A stretch of 64,000 bases of DNA from Veillonella nakazawae (GTDB taxonomy: Bacteria; Bacillota; Negativicutes; Veillonellales; Veillonellaceae): contig NZ_AP022321.1 in assembly GCF_013393365.1 (NCBI RefSeq), positions 840,001-904,000 on the forward strand, in the 5' to 3' direction. Both the position numbers and the translations under genes were made by a program. The notes beneath the pieces were generated by a model. That model saw nothing but the letters and a program-made list of their open reading frames with translations. It was not told where the DNA came from and made no database searches. This document shows, in pieces, positions 53,124 through 62,607 of this stretch (the stretch's first letter is position 1; each line of letters opens with the position of its first letter).

Positions 53124-55166
53124 ATGGATGAACGGTTGACGACCATAAAGGGGATAGGTCCTGGTCGAGAGAAACAATTACATAAGTTGGGAATTACCAA
53201 TATAACATCCTTGTTAACGTATTTCCCAAGAACCTATGAAGACCGCCGTACGATTTATAGAATTGGTGATTTAAAGTCTGGTATGACTGGTGGCGTGGTT
53301 GGGAATGTTATTGCTGTACAAGAAAAACGTCCTCGCCCTCGATTGTCTATTTTAGAAGTAGTCATTGCAGATGGTACAAGTCCTTTAAAGATTGTGCTAT
53401 TTAACCAAGGGTATAAGAAGAACTTTTACAAAAAGGGTCAGCTCCTATATGCGTATGGTAAAGCCGAGTTCCAATATGGGTCTATGCAAATGAATACACC
53501 CCAAATAGAAAATTTGGGAGACGGTGGAGAACCTGATCGTGGTATCGTTCCTATTTATGCTCTTGCAGATGGGGTATCTCAATTTGTGGTGCGCTCATCG
53601 GTACGTAATTGGTTTGCAGCTAATCATGAGTTGCCAGAGATTTTGCCTGCTGAAGTTCGTGAAGTACATCAATATATGAATCGTTATGATGCATTTAAAA
53701 TGATGCATTTCCCAGAGTCTTCAGAGCGATATGAAGAGGCGCGTCATCAACTCGCTTATGAGGAGTTATTTGTCATGCAATCTGGATTGGCATTGTTACG
53801 AAATAAAGAACAATGTCATAAAGGTCCTAAGATGGGTCCCAATGGAGACTTAATGGCTCAGTGTATAGAAAATTTACCGTTCTCCTTAACAGGGGATCAA
53901 CAGCGTGCATTAGAGGACATTCGTATCGATATGGAAGATGAACGGCCTATGCAGCGATTATTGCAAGGTGATGTAGGTTCCGGTAAAACGGTTGTAGCTA
54001 CCTTGAGTTTGTTGAAAGCCATTGAAAATGGGTACCAAGGGGCGTTAATGGCTCCAACGGAGATTTTAGGGACACAACATTACGAAGGTATAACAGAAGT
54101 ATGTGGTAATTTGGGGATTACCATAGAGCTATTAACGGGTTCTACTACAAAAAAAGAAAAAGAACGAATCTATGAAGGGTTAGCTGATGGATCCATTCAT
54201 ATGATAATTGGCACTCATGCTCTTATTCAGGAAGGTGTTAACTTCCACAACTTAGGACTTGTTATTATCGATGAACAACATCGCTTTGGTGTAGAACAAC
54301 GGGCTCGGTTGCAACAGAAGGGGACATATCCTCACGTACTTATTATGACGGCTACACCAATTCCACGAACCATGACATTATCTGTGTATGGTGATTTAGC
54401 AGTATCCTTAATTAAAGAAATGCCACCGGGACGTAAACCTGTCAAAACCTATGCTGTAGATAGTTCGTATAAGGAACGATTAAGAACATTCTTTGGCAAG
54501 GAGATGGCAGAAGGTCGTCAAGTTTATGTAGTATGCCCACTTGTTGAAGAATCTGAAAAGTTAGATTTACAAGCTGCTGAGGAATTATATCTGGAGTTAA
54601 AAGAGTACTTTTACAAGGCTTATGAAGTTGGTCTTGTACACGGGCGCATGAAACCAAGTGAAAAGGATGAAGTGATGAATGCCTTCCATAGGGGTGAGAT
54701 TTCATTGCTCGTTTCTACTACCGTTATCGAGGTTGGTGTTAATGTGCCAAATGCGACCATTATGTGTATTGAAGGGGCAGAACGTTTTGGCCTATCTCAA
54801 TTACATCAGTTACGTGGCCGTGTAGGTCGTGGGTCTCATCAATCTTATTGCATTCTTGTGAGTGATTCTAAAAATGATGTGAGCCAAGAGCGATTAAAAT
54901 TGATGGAACAGACCCAAGATGGATTTGAACTAGCAGAGCAAGATTTACTGCTTCGTGGTTCTGGTCAATTATTTGGCTTAGCTCAATCAGGATTACCTGA
55001 TTTACGGGTTGCTAATATTATTAAAGATATTGAAATATTGGTACAGGCTCGCAAGGATGTACTAGAGTTTGCAAGTCAGTATGGAATGGAAAAACTTGAA
55101 TCTGTAATGAAAGAAGAATTAGAAAAAAGATTTGGTGAAAAATTTCTTAGAATATTGTATAATTAA
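53124..55166 (+). CDS. recG: ATP-dependent DNA helicase RecG
   Basis: A 680-residue branch-migration helicase that remodels stalled forks and Holliday junctions. The N-terminal part has a helix-hairpin-like KGIGPGREKQLHKLGI and the wedge OB fold (about residues 55-145). The helicase core carries Walker A LLQGDVGSGKT, the DExH-type box VIIDEQHRFGVEQR, motif III MTATPIPRT and motif VI QLHQLRGRVGRGSHQSYC. The TRG-like C-terminal region follows. AAAGGAG precedes the ATG. Length is standard. Confidence 0.98.
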   Translation: MDERLTTIKGIGPGREKQLHKLGITNITSLLTYFPRTYEDRRTIYRIGDLKSGMTGGVVGNVIAVQEKRPRPRLSILEVVIADGTSPLKIVLFNQGYKKNFYKKGQLLYAYGKAEFQYGSMQMNTPQIENLGDGGEPDRGIVPIYALADGVSQFVVRSSVRNWFAANHELPEILPAEVREVHQYMNRYDAFKMMHFPESSERYEEARHQLAYEELFVMQSGLALLRNKEQCHKGPKMGPNGDLMAQCIENLPFSLTGDQQRALEDIRIDMEDERPMQRLLQGDVGSGKTVVATLSLLKAIENGYQGALMAPTEILGTQHYEGITEVCGNLGITIELLTGSTTKKEKERIYEGLADGSIHMIIGTHALIQEGVNFHNLGLVIIDEQHRFGVEQRARLQQKGTYPHVLIMTATPIPRTMTLSVYGDLAVSLIKEMPPGRKPVKTYAVDSSYKERLRTFFGKEMAEGRQVYVVCPLVEESEKLDLQAAEELYLELKEYFYKAYEVGLVHGRMKPSEKDEVMNAFHRGEISLLVSTTVIEVGVNVPNATIMCIEGAERFGLSQLHQLRGRVGRGSHQSYCILVSDSKNDVSQERLKLMEQTQDGFELAEQDLLLRGSGQLFGLAQSGLPDLRVANIIKDIEILVQARKDVLEFASQYGMEKLESVMKEELEKRFGEKFLRILYN

Positions 55167-55298
55167 GAGGTAGGAATAATAAGTACATAAGTAGCGATAA
55201 TATTAGATTTTATCTGGGTTTTTCCCTTGTGTATCTGTTCCTCATACCGTATAATAGAACAAACAAATTTATTTCATTTTTCATCTATGGAGGTCAAT

Positions 55299-55484
55299 AT
55301 GCCACTTATTCATGTAGAGCTCGTTGAAGGGCGCACAAAAGAACAAAAAAAACAATTAGGTGAAGCTATCACTAAAGCTGCGGTTGATATCGTTAATGTA
55401 CCTGCTGACGCAGTAAAGATTATCTTCGTAGATATGAAAAAAGATGATTATATGGAAGGCGGCATTTTGCGGTCTGAACGCTAA
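55299..55484 (+). CDS. 4-oxalocrotonate tautomerase family protein
   Basis: A 61-residue tautomerase-fold protein. After removal of the initiator methionine the N-terminus is Pro (MPLIHVELVEGRTKEQKKQL), the catalytic base of the family, and the arginine in EGRT corresponds to a substrate-binding position. It would form a hexamer of dimers. GGAGGTC ahead of the ATG defines the start despite an open frame from 55227. The physiological substrate is unknown, and no aromatic catabolic genes are nearby. A strong terminator follows. Confidence 0.88.
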   Translation: MPLIHVELVEGRTKEQKKQLGEAITKAAVDIVNVPADAVKIIFVDMKKDDYMEGGILRSER

Positions 55485-57014
<1,530 letters not shown>

Positions 57015-57029
57015 TAATGGAGTATTACA

Positions 57030-57752
57030 TTGAATAAACGTATTTCTGTTTTATCTGTGCCTATCGATTGTGTAACAATGGATGAGGCTGTCCAACGTAT
57101 TTTACAATTAACTGAAGAGCCGGGACTACATTTAGTAGCCACGGCTAATGCAGAAATGGTTATGTTGGCAAATGAAAATCCTACATTGCACACCATATTG
57201 AATAATGCTAGTCTCGTCGTTCCTGACGGGGCTGGCATTTTGTGGGCTGCAGAGCGTCAAGGTGAACATGTTCCTGAACGCGTAACTGGTGTAGACGTAA
57301 CTAAACGATTATTTAAAGTTGCGGCTGAACGGCAAATTCCTGTATACTGCTTAGGAGCAGCACCTGGTGTTGCTCAACGAGCAATTGATAATTTATCTGC
57401 CCAAGTTGGACCGTTAAATATAGCAGGGATTCATGATGGATTCTTCGATAGCACAGAGGAACAAGAAATCGTTAAAGCTATTAGTGAGTCTAAGGCAAAA
57501 TTAGTCTTTGTTGCCTTAGGCGTACCAAAGCAAGAACAATGGATTTCAGAAAAATTGAGTCACCTGGATGGCGTTGTTGCTATCGGCATAGGTGGTTCCT
57601 TTGATGTCTTGGCAGGTAATATTCCTCGGGCTCCAGAATGGATGCAACGCAATCGTCTCGAATGGTTGTATCGATTATATTTAGAACCTCAACGGATTGG
57701 CCGCATGTTGGCTATTCCGAAGTTTATGTGGACCGTTATTAGAAATAAATAG
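57030..57752 (+). CDS. WecG/TagA/CpsF-family glycosyltransferase
   Basis: A 240-residue GT26 enzyme, peripheral at the inner membrane, that typically transfers ManNAc or ManNAcA to a lipid-linked GlcNAc. Characteristic segments are TANAEMVMLA, VPDGAGILWA, the YCLGAAPGVAQ nucleotide-sugar region, LVFVALGVPKQEQWI and GIGGSFDVLAG, ending in the membrane-binding basic C-terminus (APEWMQRNRLEWLYRLYLEP). Initiation is at TTG 57030, seven bases after GGAG at 57019-57022. It begins a cluster of envelope lipid/glycan genes. Confidence 0.9.
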   Translation: MNKRISVLSVPIDCVTMDEAVQRILQLTEEPGLHLVATANAEMVMLANENPTLHTILNNASLVVPDGAGILWAAERQGEHVPERVTGVDVTKRLFKVAAERQIPVYCLGAAPGVAQRAIDNLSAQVGPLNIAGIHDGFFDSTEEQEIVKAISESKAKLVFVALGVPKQEQWISEKLSHLDGVVAIGIGGSFDVLAGNIPRAPEWMQRNRLEWLYRLYLEPQRIGRMLAIPKFMWTVIRNK

Positions 57753-57766
57753 AGGAGTGTTGAATC

Positions 57767-58408
57767 GTGCCTACAGGACCAATAATTAAGGAAGGGTTTC
57801 CACTGATAGGGGCTATGCTCATTATCGCGGTGGTATTAGGGTTTTTAGGACATTATGTAATTGCGATTATTTCATTTATTCTGGCATTATTTTTCGTCAA
57901 TTTCTTTAGAAATCCTAAACGTGTAATCCCTCAAGATCCTGATTTAATTTTATCTCCAGCGGATGGTAAAATTATGGATATTTCTGATGTATACGAAGAT
58001 ATTTACTTACATAAAGAGTGTAAAAAAGTAACTATTTTCCTATCTGTTTTTGACGTACATGCTAATCGTGCGCCTATTGATGGTAAAATTACATACCGTC
58101 ACTACACAATGGGCAGTTTCTTGCCTGCTTTTAAAGATAGTGTAGGTTTTGAAAATGAACGTCATACTATTTGTATTGAAAATGATCGTACTTCCGTATT
58201 GGTAACACAAATTGCAGGCCTTTTAGCGCGTCGTATCGTATCTTGGACAGACCTTGATAGCGTGCTTGAACGCGGCCAATTGTACGGGATGATTAAATTC
58301 GGTTCTTGTACTGAAATCTACATGGATAAGAATGTAGAGTTGTTCGTGGAAAAAGGTCAACATATTACAGGTGGAGACACTGTTATCGGGAGGTTGCGTC
58401 ATGAATAA
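57767..58408 (+). CDS. psd: Phosphatidylserine decarboxylase proenzyme (short form)
   Basis: Pyruvoyl enzyme making phosphatidylethanolamine. The 213-residue precursor has two N-terminal membrane segments (about residues 12-45), LSPADGKIMDI, the histidine-containing SVFDVHANRAPIDG and the self-cleavage site FGS in IKFGSCTEI, where the serine becomes the pyruvoyl group. The size and FGS/GSC form belong to the short archaeal/Gram-positive type. GTG start behind GAGGAG. It overlaps pssA by eight bases. Confidence 0.94.
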   Translation: MPTGPIIKEGFPLIGAMLIIAVVLGFLGHYVIAIISFILALFFVNFFRNPKRVIPQDPDLILSPADGKIMDISDVYEDIYLHKECKKVTIFLSVFDVHANRAPIDGKITYRHYTMGSFLPAFKDSVGFENERHTICIENDRTSVLVTQIAGLLARRIVSWTDLDSVLERGQLYGMIKFGSCTEIYMDKNVELFVEKGQHITGGDTVIGRLRHE

Positions 58409-59072
58409 ATCTATTATTCCAAATTTGTTTACTAGTGCTAATTTAGCTTTTGGTGTTCTAGGTATCACATTCTCTGCTACAGGGAATACCTTCTATGCTG
58501 CTATCTGCGTACTATTATCCTTAGTTGCTGATGGTTTAGATGGTCGTGTAGCGAGAGCTTTAGGTGTGGCAGGACCTATGGGTCGTGAATTAGACTCTTT
58601 GTCAGATGTTGTAGGCTTTGGTGTAGCACCAGCTTATATGTTATATATGAAAGAGCTTTATGGTTTGGGATGGATTGCCTATGTACCATTATTAGTATTT
58701 GCTGTATTGGGCGCATTCCGTCTTGCTCGTTTTAACATTAAAACCGAAGAAGTTCATGGTTACTTTGAAGGATTGCCAATTCCAGCTGCAGGTTGCTTGG
58801 CGGCTACCTACGTATTGTGTGGTGTAGAGGTTCCTCAATTTGTATTAGTAGTTTGCATGATTGGTGTAGGCTTTTTAATGGTTAGTGAAGTAAAATACCC
58901 AGACTTCAAAGGTAAAACTGCAATCTATATTAATAAACTTTCCATTGTACTAACTGCTATTTTTGTCATAGCTTGTCTCGTATATGATTGGCATACATGG
59001 GCAGTAATGATCTTTGCTGGTTATGTAGTATTTGGCCTTGTTAATGGGGCGTTAAATATAGTGCGTAAATAA
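58401..59072 (+). CDS. pssA: CDP-diacylglycerol-serine O-phosphatidyltransferase
   Basis: Makes phosphatidylserine from CDP-diacylglycerol and serine, feeding Psd. The 223-residue polytopic membrane protein contains the CDP-alcohol phosphatidyltransferase motif DGLDGRVARALGVAG...ELDSLSD with its metal-binding aspartates, and seven to eight hydrophobic helices. GGGAGG at 58389-58394 selects the ATG at 58401 within the end of psd, so the two steps of PE synthesis are translationally coupled. Confidence 0.95.
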   Translation: MNKSIIPNLFTSANLAFGVLGITFSATGNTFYAAICVLLSLVADGLDGRVARALGVAGPMGRELDSLSDVVGFGVAPAYMLYMKELYGLGWIAYVPLLVFAVLGAFRLARFNIKTEEVHGYFEGLPIPAAGCLAATYVLCGVEVPQFVLVVCMIGVGFLMVSEVKYPDFKGKTAIYINKLSIVLTAIFVIACLVYDWHTWAVMIFAGYVVFGLVNGALNIVRK

Positions 59073-59091
59073 GTGTGTGGAGGATAATAGT

Positions 59092-60354
59092 ATGAATTAC
59101 CTACTGGATCTGATATTGATCCCTATGCAGGTAATAATCGTAATTTATACGGTTTATTATTTTGTGCTCGCCGTAATTGGTATGTGGCGGTCTCGAGTAC
59201 ATAAAAACTATACCCCTAAAAATTCCTTTGCTATCGTTGTGTGTGCTCATAATGAGGAAGCCGTAGTTGGTGAGTTAGTAAAAAACTTACGTAGTTTGGA
59301 CTACCCTGATGAGTTGTACGATATCTTTGTTGTTGCCGATAACTGTACAGATAAGACTGCTGAGGTAGCAAGTGCTGCTGGTGCCAATGTACATGAACGA
59401 TTCAATAAAGAAGAAGTAGGCAAAGGCTATGCCATGGGGTGGATGTTTGATCGTGTGGAAAGAATGGATCGGAAATATGATGCCTTTCTTATCTTTGATG
59501 CCGATAATTTAGTACATCCTCAATTTATGTTAGAAATGAATGATCATCTTGAAAAAGGTGAGTCTGTAATTCAAGGTTATTTGAACTCTAAAAACCCAAC
59601 AGACTCTTGGGTTGCGGGTACATTTTCCATCATGTTTTGGATGGTTAATCATATGTGGCATTTAGCAAAATACCGCATTGGCTTGTCCACAGCACTAGGT
59701 GGTACTGGTATGTGTATACGTACATCTATCATCCGTGAATATGGCTGGGATTGTAATAGCTTGACTGAGGATATGGAATTCTCTATGAAGCTATTAACAC
59801 ATGGTCTTAAAACTACTTGGGCTCACGATGCCATTGTGTATGATGAAAAAGTTACGACTATGATGGCTTCTTGTAAACAACGTTTACGTTGGGCACAAGG
59901 TCAATTTGACTGTGCGGATCGATATATTCCTAAATTATTTGCCGCAGGTATTAAACAAGGAAATATCGTTATTCTAGATGGCATTTTACAAGTTAGTCAG
60001 CCTTATTTCTTGTTGTTGACAACTATATATTTAGTATTTTCATATATCAATGCATATGTGCCGATTTATACAAATATTTTGTATCAAATTATGCCGATGT
60101 CTGTATGGCAAATTATCGGTATTGGTCAATATTTGTTCCCACTTATTGTATTGTTAAAAATTAAGGTTCCACCTAAAATTTGGTTCTACTATTTGTTATA
60201 TCCAATTTTTGTATACTCTTGGGTTCCTGTAAATATTTTAGGTTGGTTCCGTCGTCATAATAAGGAATGGTCTCATACAGTTCATACGCGAGCTGTTGGT
60301 TTGAATGACGTGAAATTAACACGTATGGGCAATATGAATAAGAATAAAAAATAG
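59092..60354 (+). CDS. Membrane-associated GT2 family glycosyltransferase
   Basis: A 420-residue processive-type glycosyltransferase. After one N-terminal helix (residues about 5-30) the GT-A domain shows VVCAHNEEAVVGELV, VVADNCTDKTAEVA, the metal-binding FDADN, TEDMEF and the acceptor-site QRLRWAQGQ, followed by four or so C-terminal membrane helices (residues about 290-395). This is the architecture of polysaccharide or glycolipid synthases such as PgaC or BcsA-like enzymes. GGAGGA at 59079-59084 supports ATG 59092. The product is not inferable; co-location with psd/pssA suggests an envelope glycan or glycolipid. Confidence 0.88.
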   Translation: MNYLLDLILIPMQVIIVIYTVYYFVLAVIGMWRSRVHKNYTPKNSFAIVVCAHNEEAVVGELVKNLRSLDYPDELYDIFVVADNCTDKTAEVASAAGANVHERFNKEEVGKGYAMGWMFDRVERMDRKYDAFLIFDADNLVHPQFMLEMNDHLEKGESVIQGYLNSKNPTDSWVAGTFSIMFWMVNHMWHLAKYRIGLSTALGGTGMCIRTSIIREYGWDCNSLTEDMEFSMKLLTHGLKTTWAHDAIVYDEKVTTMMASCKQRLRWAQGQFDCADRYIPKLFAAGIKQGNIVILDGILQVSQPYFLLLTTIYLVFSYINAYVPIYTNILYQIMPMSVWQIIGIGQYLFPLIVLLKIKVPPKIWFYYLLYPIFVYSWVPVNILGWFRRHNKEWSHTVHTRAVGLNDVKLTRMGNMNKNKK

Positions 60355-60371
60355 AATCTGTAGGAGTGACT

Positions 60372-61133
60372 ATGCATATTTTAATGTGTAATGATGATGG
60401 TATTTTAGCAGATGGTTTACGCCGTCTTGCATCGTACTTAAGTCATTATTATCGAATTACCGTTGTAGCACCTGCAAATGAGCAAAGTGCTAAATCCCAT
60501 GCATTGACGACTGAGATTCCTTTAAAATTAGACGCGTACAATGGCGAGGATGAAAATCCTCGCCTTTATGCTCTAACGGGAACTCCTTCTGATTGCATGA
60601 AGTTTGGCCTTAGTTATTTATTGACTGATGATATGCCTGATCTTGTGATTTCAGGTATTAACCATGGCTTTAATCTGGGCTCAGATGTGCTATATTCTGG
60701 TACTGTATCTGCTGCTATGGAAAGTTGTTTTTATGGCATTCCAGGGTTAGCATTGTCTGTGGAACGATATTCTCCTGAACGAGGGGATGAAATGCATCCC
60801 TTTATCCATGAATTGATAGAAAAAATTTATGTGAAAGGGAATTTTGATGGCTTATTAAATGTGAACTTTCCGTTACGTGGCGTATGTGATTGGGATCATT
60901 TTAAAATGGTTAGTCAAGGTTTACAAACTTATAGCAATATTATTGATGCTCGTATTAACTCAAGAGGGCAGGATTACTATTGGTTGGCAGGCGAGCTAGA
61001 TTATGGTGCTGAAAGTGTTCCCACTGATGTGGAATATGCTCGTAAAGGCTATATAACAGGTGTAGCTCTTACGTGGAAGCAACAATGTGACAGCGGTATG
61101 GAAGCGGTTCAAAATATTTTAGATAAAATATAA
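60372..61133 (+). CDS. surE: 5'/3'-nucleotidase SurE
   Basis: Metal-dependent nucleoside monophosphatase (253 residues). The N-terminus MHILMCNDDGILADG supplies the two metal-binding aspartates, followed by VVAPANEQSAKSHALT, SGINHGFNLGSDVLYSGTVSAAMES and a LNVNFP strand, all diagnostic. It is named for stationary-phase survival in E. coli. TAGGAG at 60361-60366 selects ATG 60372 rather than the overlapping GTG at 60366. It is the last gene of the cluster that begins at guaB or at the GT26 gene. Confidence 0.96.
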   Translation: MHILMCNDDGILADGLRRLASYLSHYYRITVVAPANEQSAKSHALTTEIPLKLDAYNGEDENPRLYALTGTPSDCMKFGLSYLLTDDMPDLVISGINHGFNLGSDVLYSGTVSAAMESCFYGIPGLALSVERYSPERGDEMHPFIHELIEKIYVKGNFDGLLNVNFPLRGVCDWDHFKMVSQGLQTYSNIIDARINSRGQDYYWLAGELDYGAESVPTDVEYARKGYITGVALTWKQQCDSGMEAVQNILDKI

Positions 61134-61141
61134 AAAATGTG

Positions 61142-61170
61142 TTGACATTGTATTGGGATATCTGTATAAT
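61142..61170 (+). promoter_or_regulatory. Full-consensus promoter of the tRNA-Leu gene
   Basis: TTGACA at 61142-61147 and TATAAT at 61165-61170, exactly 17 bases apart, the only perfect sigma-70 consensus promoter noticed in the window. Confidence 0.95.
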
Positions 61171-61187
61171 AACAAATGTTCCGAGAC

Positions 61188-61271
61188 GCCGGAGTGGCGG
61201 AATGGCAGACGCACTTGACTCAAAATCAAGCGGGTAACACCGTGTGGGTTCAAGTCCCACCTCCGGCACCA
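61188..61271 (+). tRNA. tRNA-Leu (anticodon CAA)
   Basis: An 84-base gene with an encoded CCA end. The acceptor arms GCCGGAG and CTCCGGC pair perfectly. The anticodon stem CTTGA/TCAAG encloses the loop CTCAAAA, giving anticodon CAA, which reads UUG. A long variable arm (class II tRNA) and the T arm GTGGG-TTCAAGT-CCCAC follow. It has its own consensus promoter and terminator. No integrase or duplicated 3' end flanks it. Confidence 0.98.
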
Positions 61272-61275
61272 ACTT

Positions 61276-61312
61276 TAGGCGGTAAGACTTTTGTCTTACC
61301 GCCTATTTTTTA
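61276..61312 (+). terminator. Intrinsic terminator after tRNA-Leu
   Basis: A 13-bp perfect stem (TAGGCGGTAAGAC / GTCTTACCGCCTA) with a TTTT loop and a following T run. Confidence 0.95.
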
Positions 61313-61374
61313 TATATTTATATTTATGAATTAATATACGATTATATACATTTTTGTTCGATTGAGGTGATAAT

Positions 61375-62166
61375 ATGGATCAAGGTGTGATTGATTATAT
61401 TGCTAATGTCTTTGATATACCAAAGCTTGCACAACCTGTAAGCGCTGTCCAAATGCCATTGCCTTTATCTCGTTTAGCAGAAATCCCGTTAGATGCGGGC
61501 GTAAATCAATGCCAAGGATTTTGTTATAACTCAAAAAAAGATGTATTTGTTCTCGCATGTATAAATGCTGATAATACAAAGCAAATTATTTATGAAATTA
61601 ATCCCACAACGTTGCAAGTGACTGCTAAGTATGAATATAGTCAAAAACGTTTATTAGGTCATATGAATACGTTAACCTATAATCCGAATAACAATCGCTA
61701 CTATACTACTAATGCTGTTGTAGATGGATATATTGTTACGCCTATAGAGGCGGATAGTATGATTGTTGAAGCGCCTATTAAATTGAAAGAAAAGGTATTT
61801 AATTTTGCCTTTGATAAAGAGCGTAATGAATATGTGTCGATTGTGCCTTTAACAAATTCTCATCGTACTATTAACTACTATGATTCAAATTTTAATAAGG
61901 TAAAAACGTATAAGATTGATGCAGAGCATACCGACTTAAATAATAATGGTGCTTATGCTGCTAATGGTAACACTATTTTTACAACCTTAACGACCTTCGT
62001 TTTCGTCGATGATGAAGGCGTAGTAAAGAATATAAGCCCTTATACTTCAGGAATGGAAGTAGAGGATATGGATTACCGTAATGGTCAGATGTACGTGGCG
62101 GTTAACCGTAAAGGTAAGGTAGAAATTTACAGTCTAGCCACATTGCCATTCTCTGTAAATGCCTAG
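61375..62166 (+). CDS. Unknown soluble protein with beta-propeller-like repeats
   Basis: A 263-residue protein not assigned to a family. No signal peptide or membrane helix is seen. From about residue 45 it shows repeated blade-like units of roughly 45 residues with an aromatic/Asn-rich pattern: QGFCYNSKKDVFVLAC, NTLTYNPNNNRYYTTN, FNFAFDKERNEYVSIV, AYAANGNTIFTTL and EDMDYRNGQMYVAVN, each followed by a strand such as QIIYEINP or VEIYSLA. This is the look of a five- or six-bladed propeller. GAGGTGA precedes the ATG. It lies between tRNA-Leu and acpS without functional link. Confidence 0.6.
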   Translation: MDQGVIDYIANVFDIPKLAQPVSAVQMPLPLSRLAEIPLDAGVNQCQGFCYNSKKDVFVLACINADNTKQIIYEINPTTLQVTAKYEYSQKRLLGHMNTLTYNPNNNRYYTTNAVVDGYIVTPIEADSMIVEAPIKLKEKVFNFAFDKERNEYVSIVPLTNSHRTINYYDSNFNKVKTYKIDAEHTDLNNNGAYAANGNTIFTTLTTFVFVDDEGVVKNISPYTSGMEVEDMDYRNGQMYVAVNRKGKVEIYSLATLPFSVNA

Positions 62167-62234
62167 ATTTTATCTATGTTTTTATCCACTTTAAGAGTGT
62201 ATAATATAAATGTTAGGATAATTTAGGAGTTATT

Positions 62235-62606
62235 ATGAAATTAGGGAATGATATTATAGAAATTGACCGCATCCGTCAAGCTTTAGAGAAATCTCAATCA
62301 TTTCGCGACCGTGTATATACGCCTCATGAGATTGATTATTGTGAAAGCCGAAATAAGGGGCGTTACGAGTCTTATGCCGGTATATATGCTGCTAAAGAGG
62401 CTTTCATTAAAGCATTAGGTACGGGAATGCGTCATGGTTCATGGCAAGATATAGAAATCGGTCATGATGAATTAGGGGCTCCCTTAATTCGATTACAAGA
62501 TACTTTTAAAGATATTTATGAAACATTAGGCTATACGGATACACATGTATCGATTAGTCATTGCAAAGCATATGCAATGAGTACAGTTATACTTGAAGGA
62601 GCATAA
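62235..62606 (+). CDS. acpS: Holo-[acyl-carrier-protein] synthase
   Basis: Transfers 4'-phosphopantetheine from CoA to apo-ACP, required for fatty acid synthesis. The 123-residue protein has GNDIIEIDRIR with the metal-binding aspartate, the YAAKEAFIKALGTG motif with the glutamate and lysine of the family, and HVSISHCKAYAMSTVI near the end. The ATG follows TTTAGGAG. It is one base from the next gene's start codon, the common acpS-nnr pairing of Firmicutes. Confidence 0.97.
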   Translation: MKLGNDIIEIDRIRQALEKSQSFRDRVYTPHEIDYCESRNKGRYESYAGIYAAKEAFIKALGTGMRHGSWQDIEIGHDELGAPLIRLQDTFKDIYETLGYTDTHVSISHCKAYAMSTVILEGA

Positions 62607-62607
62607 G

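Noticed and set aside
61188..61271. tRNA-Leu as a phage or island attachment site
   Set aside because: No integrase, no duplicated tRNA 3' end and no change in base composition were found on either side.
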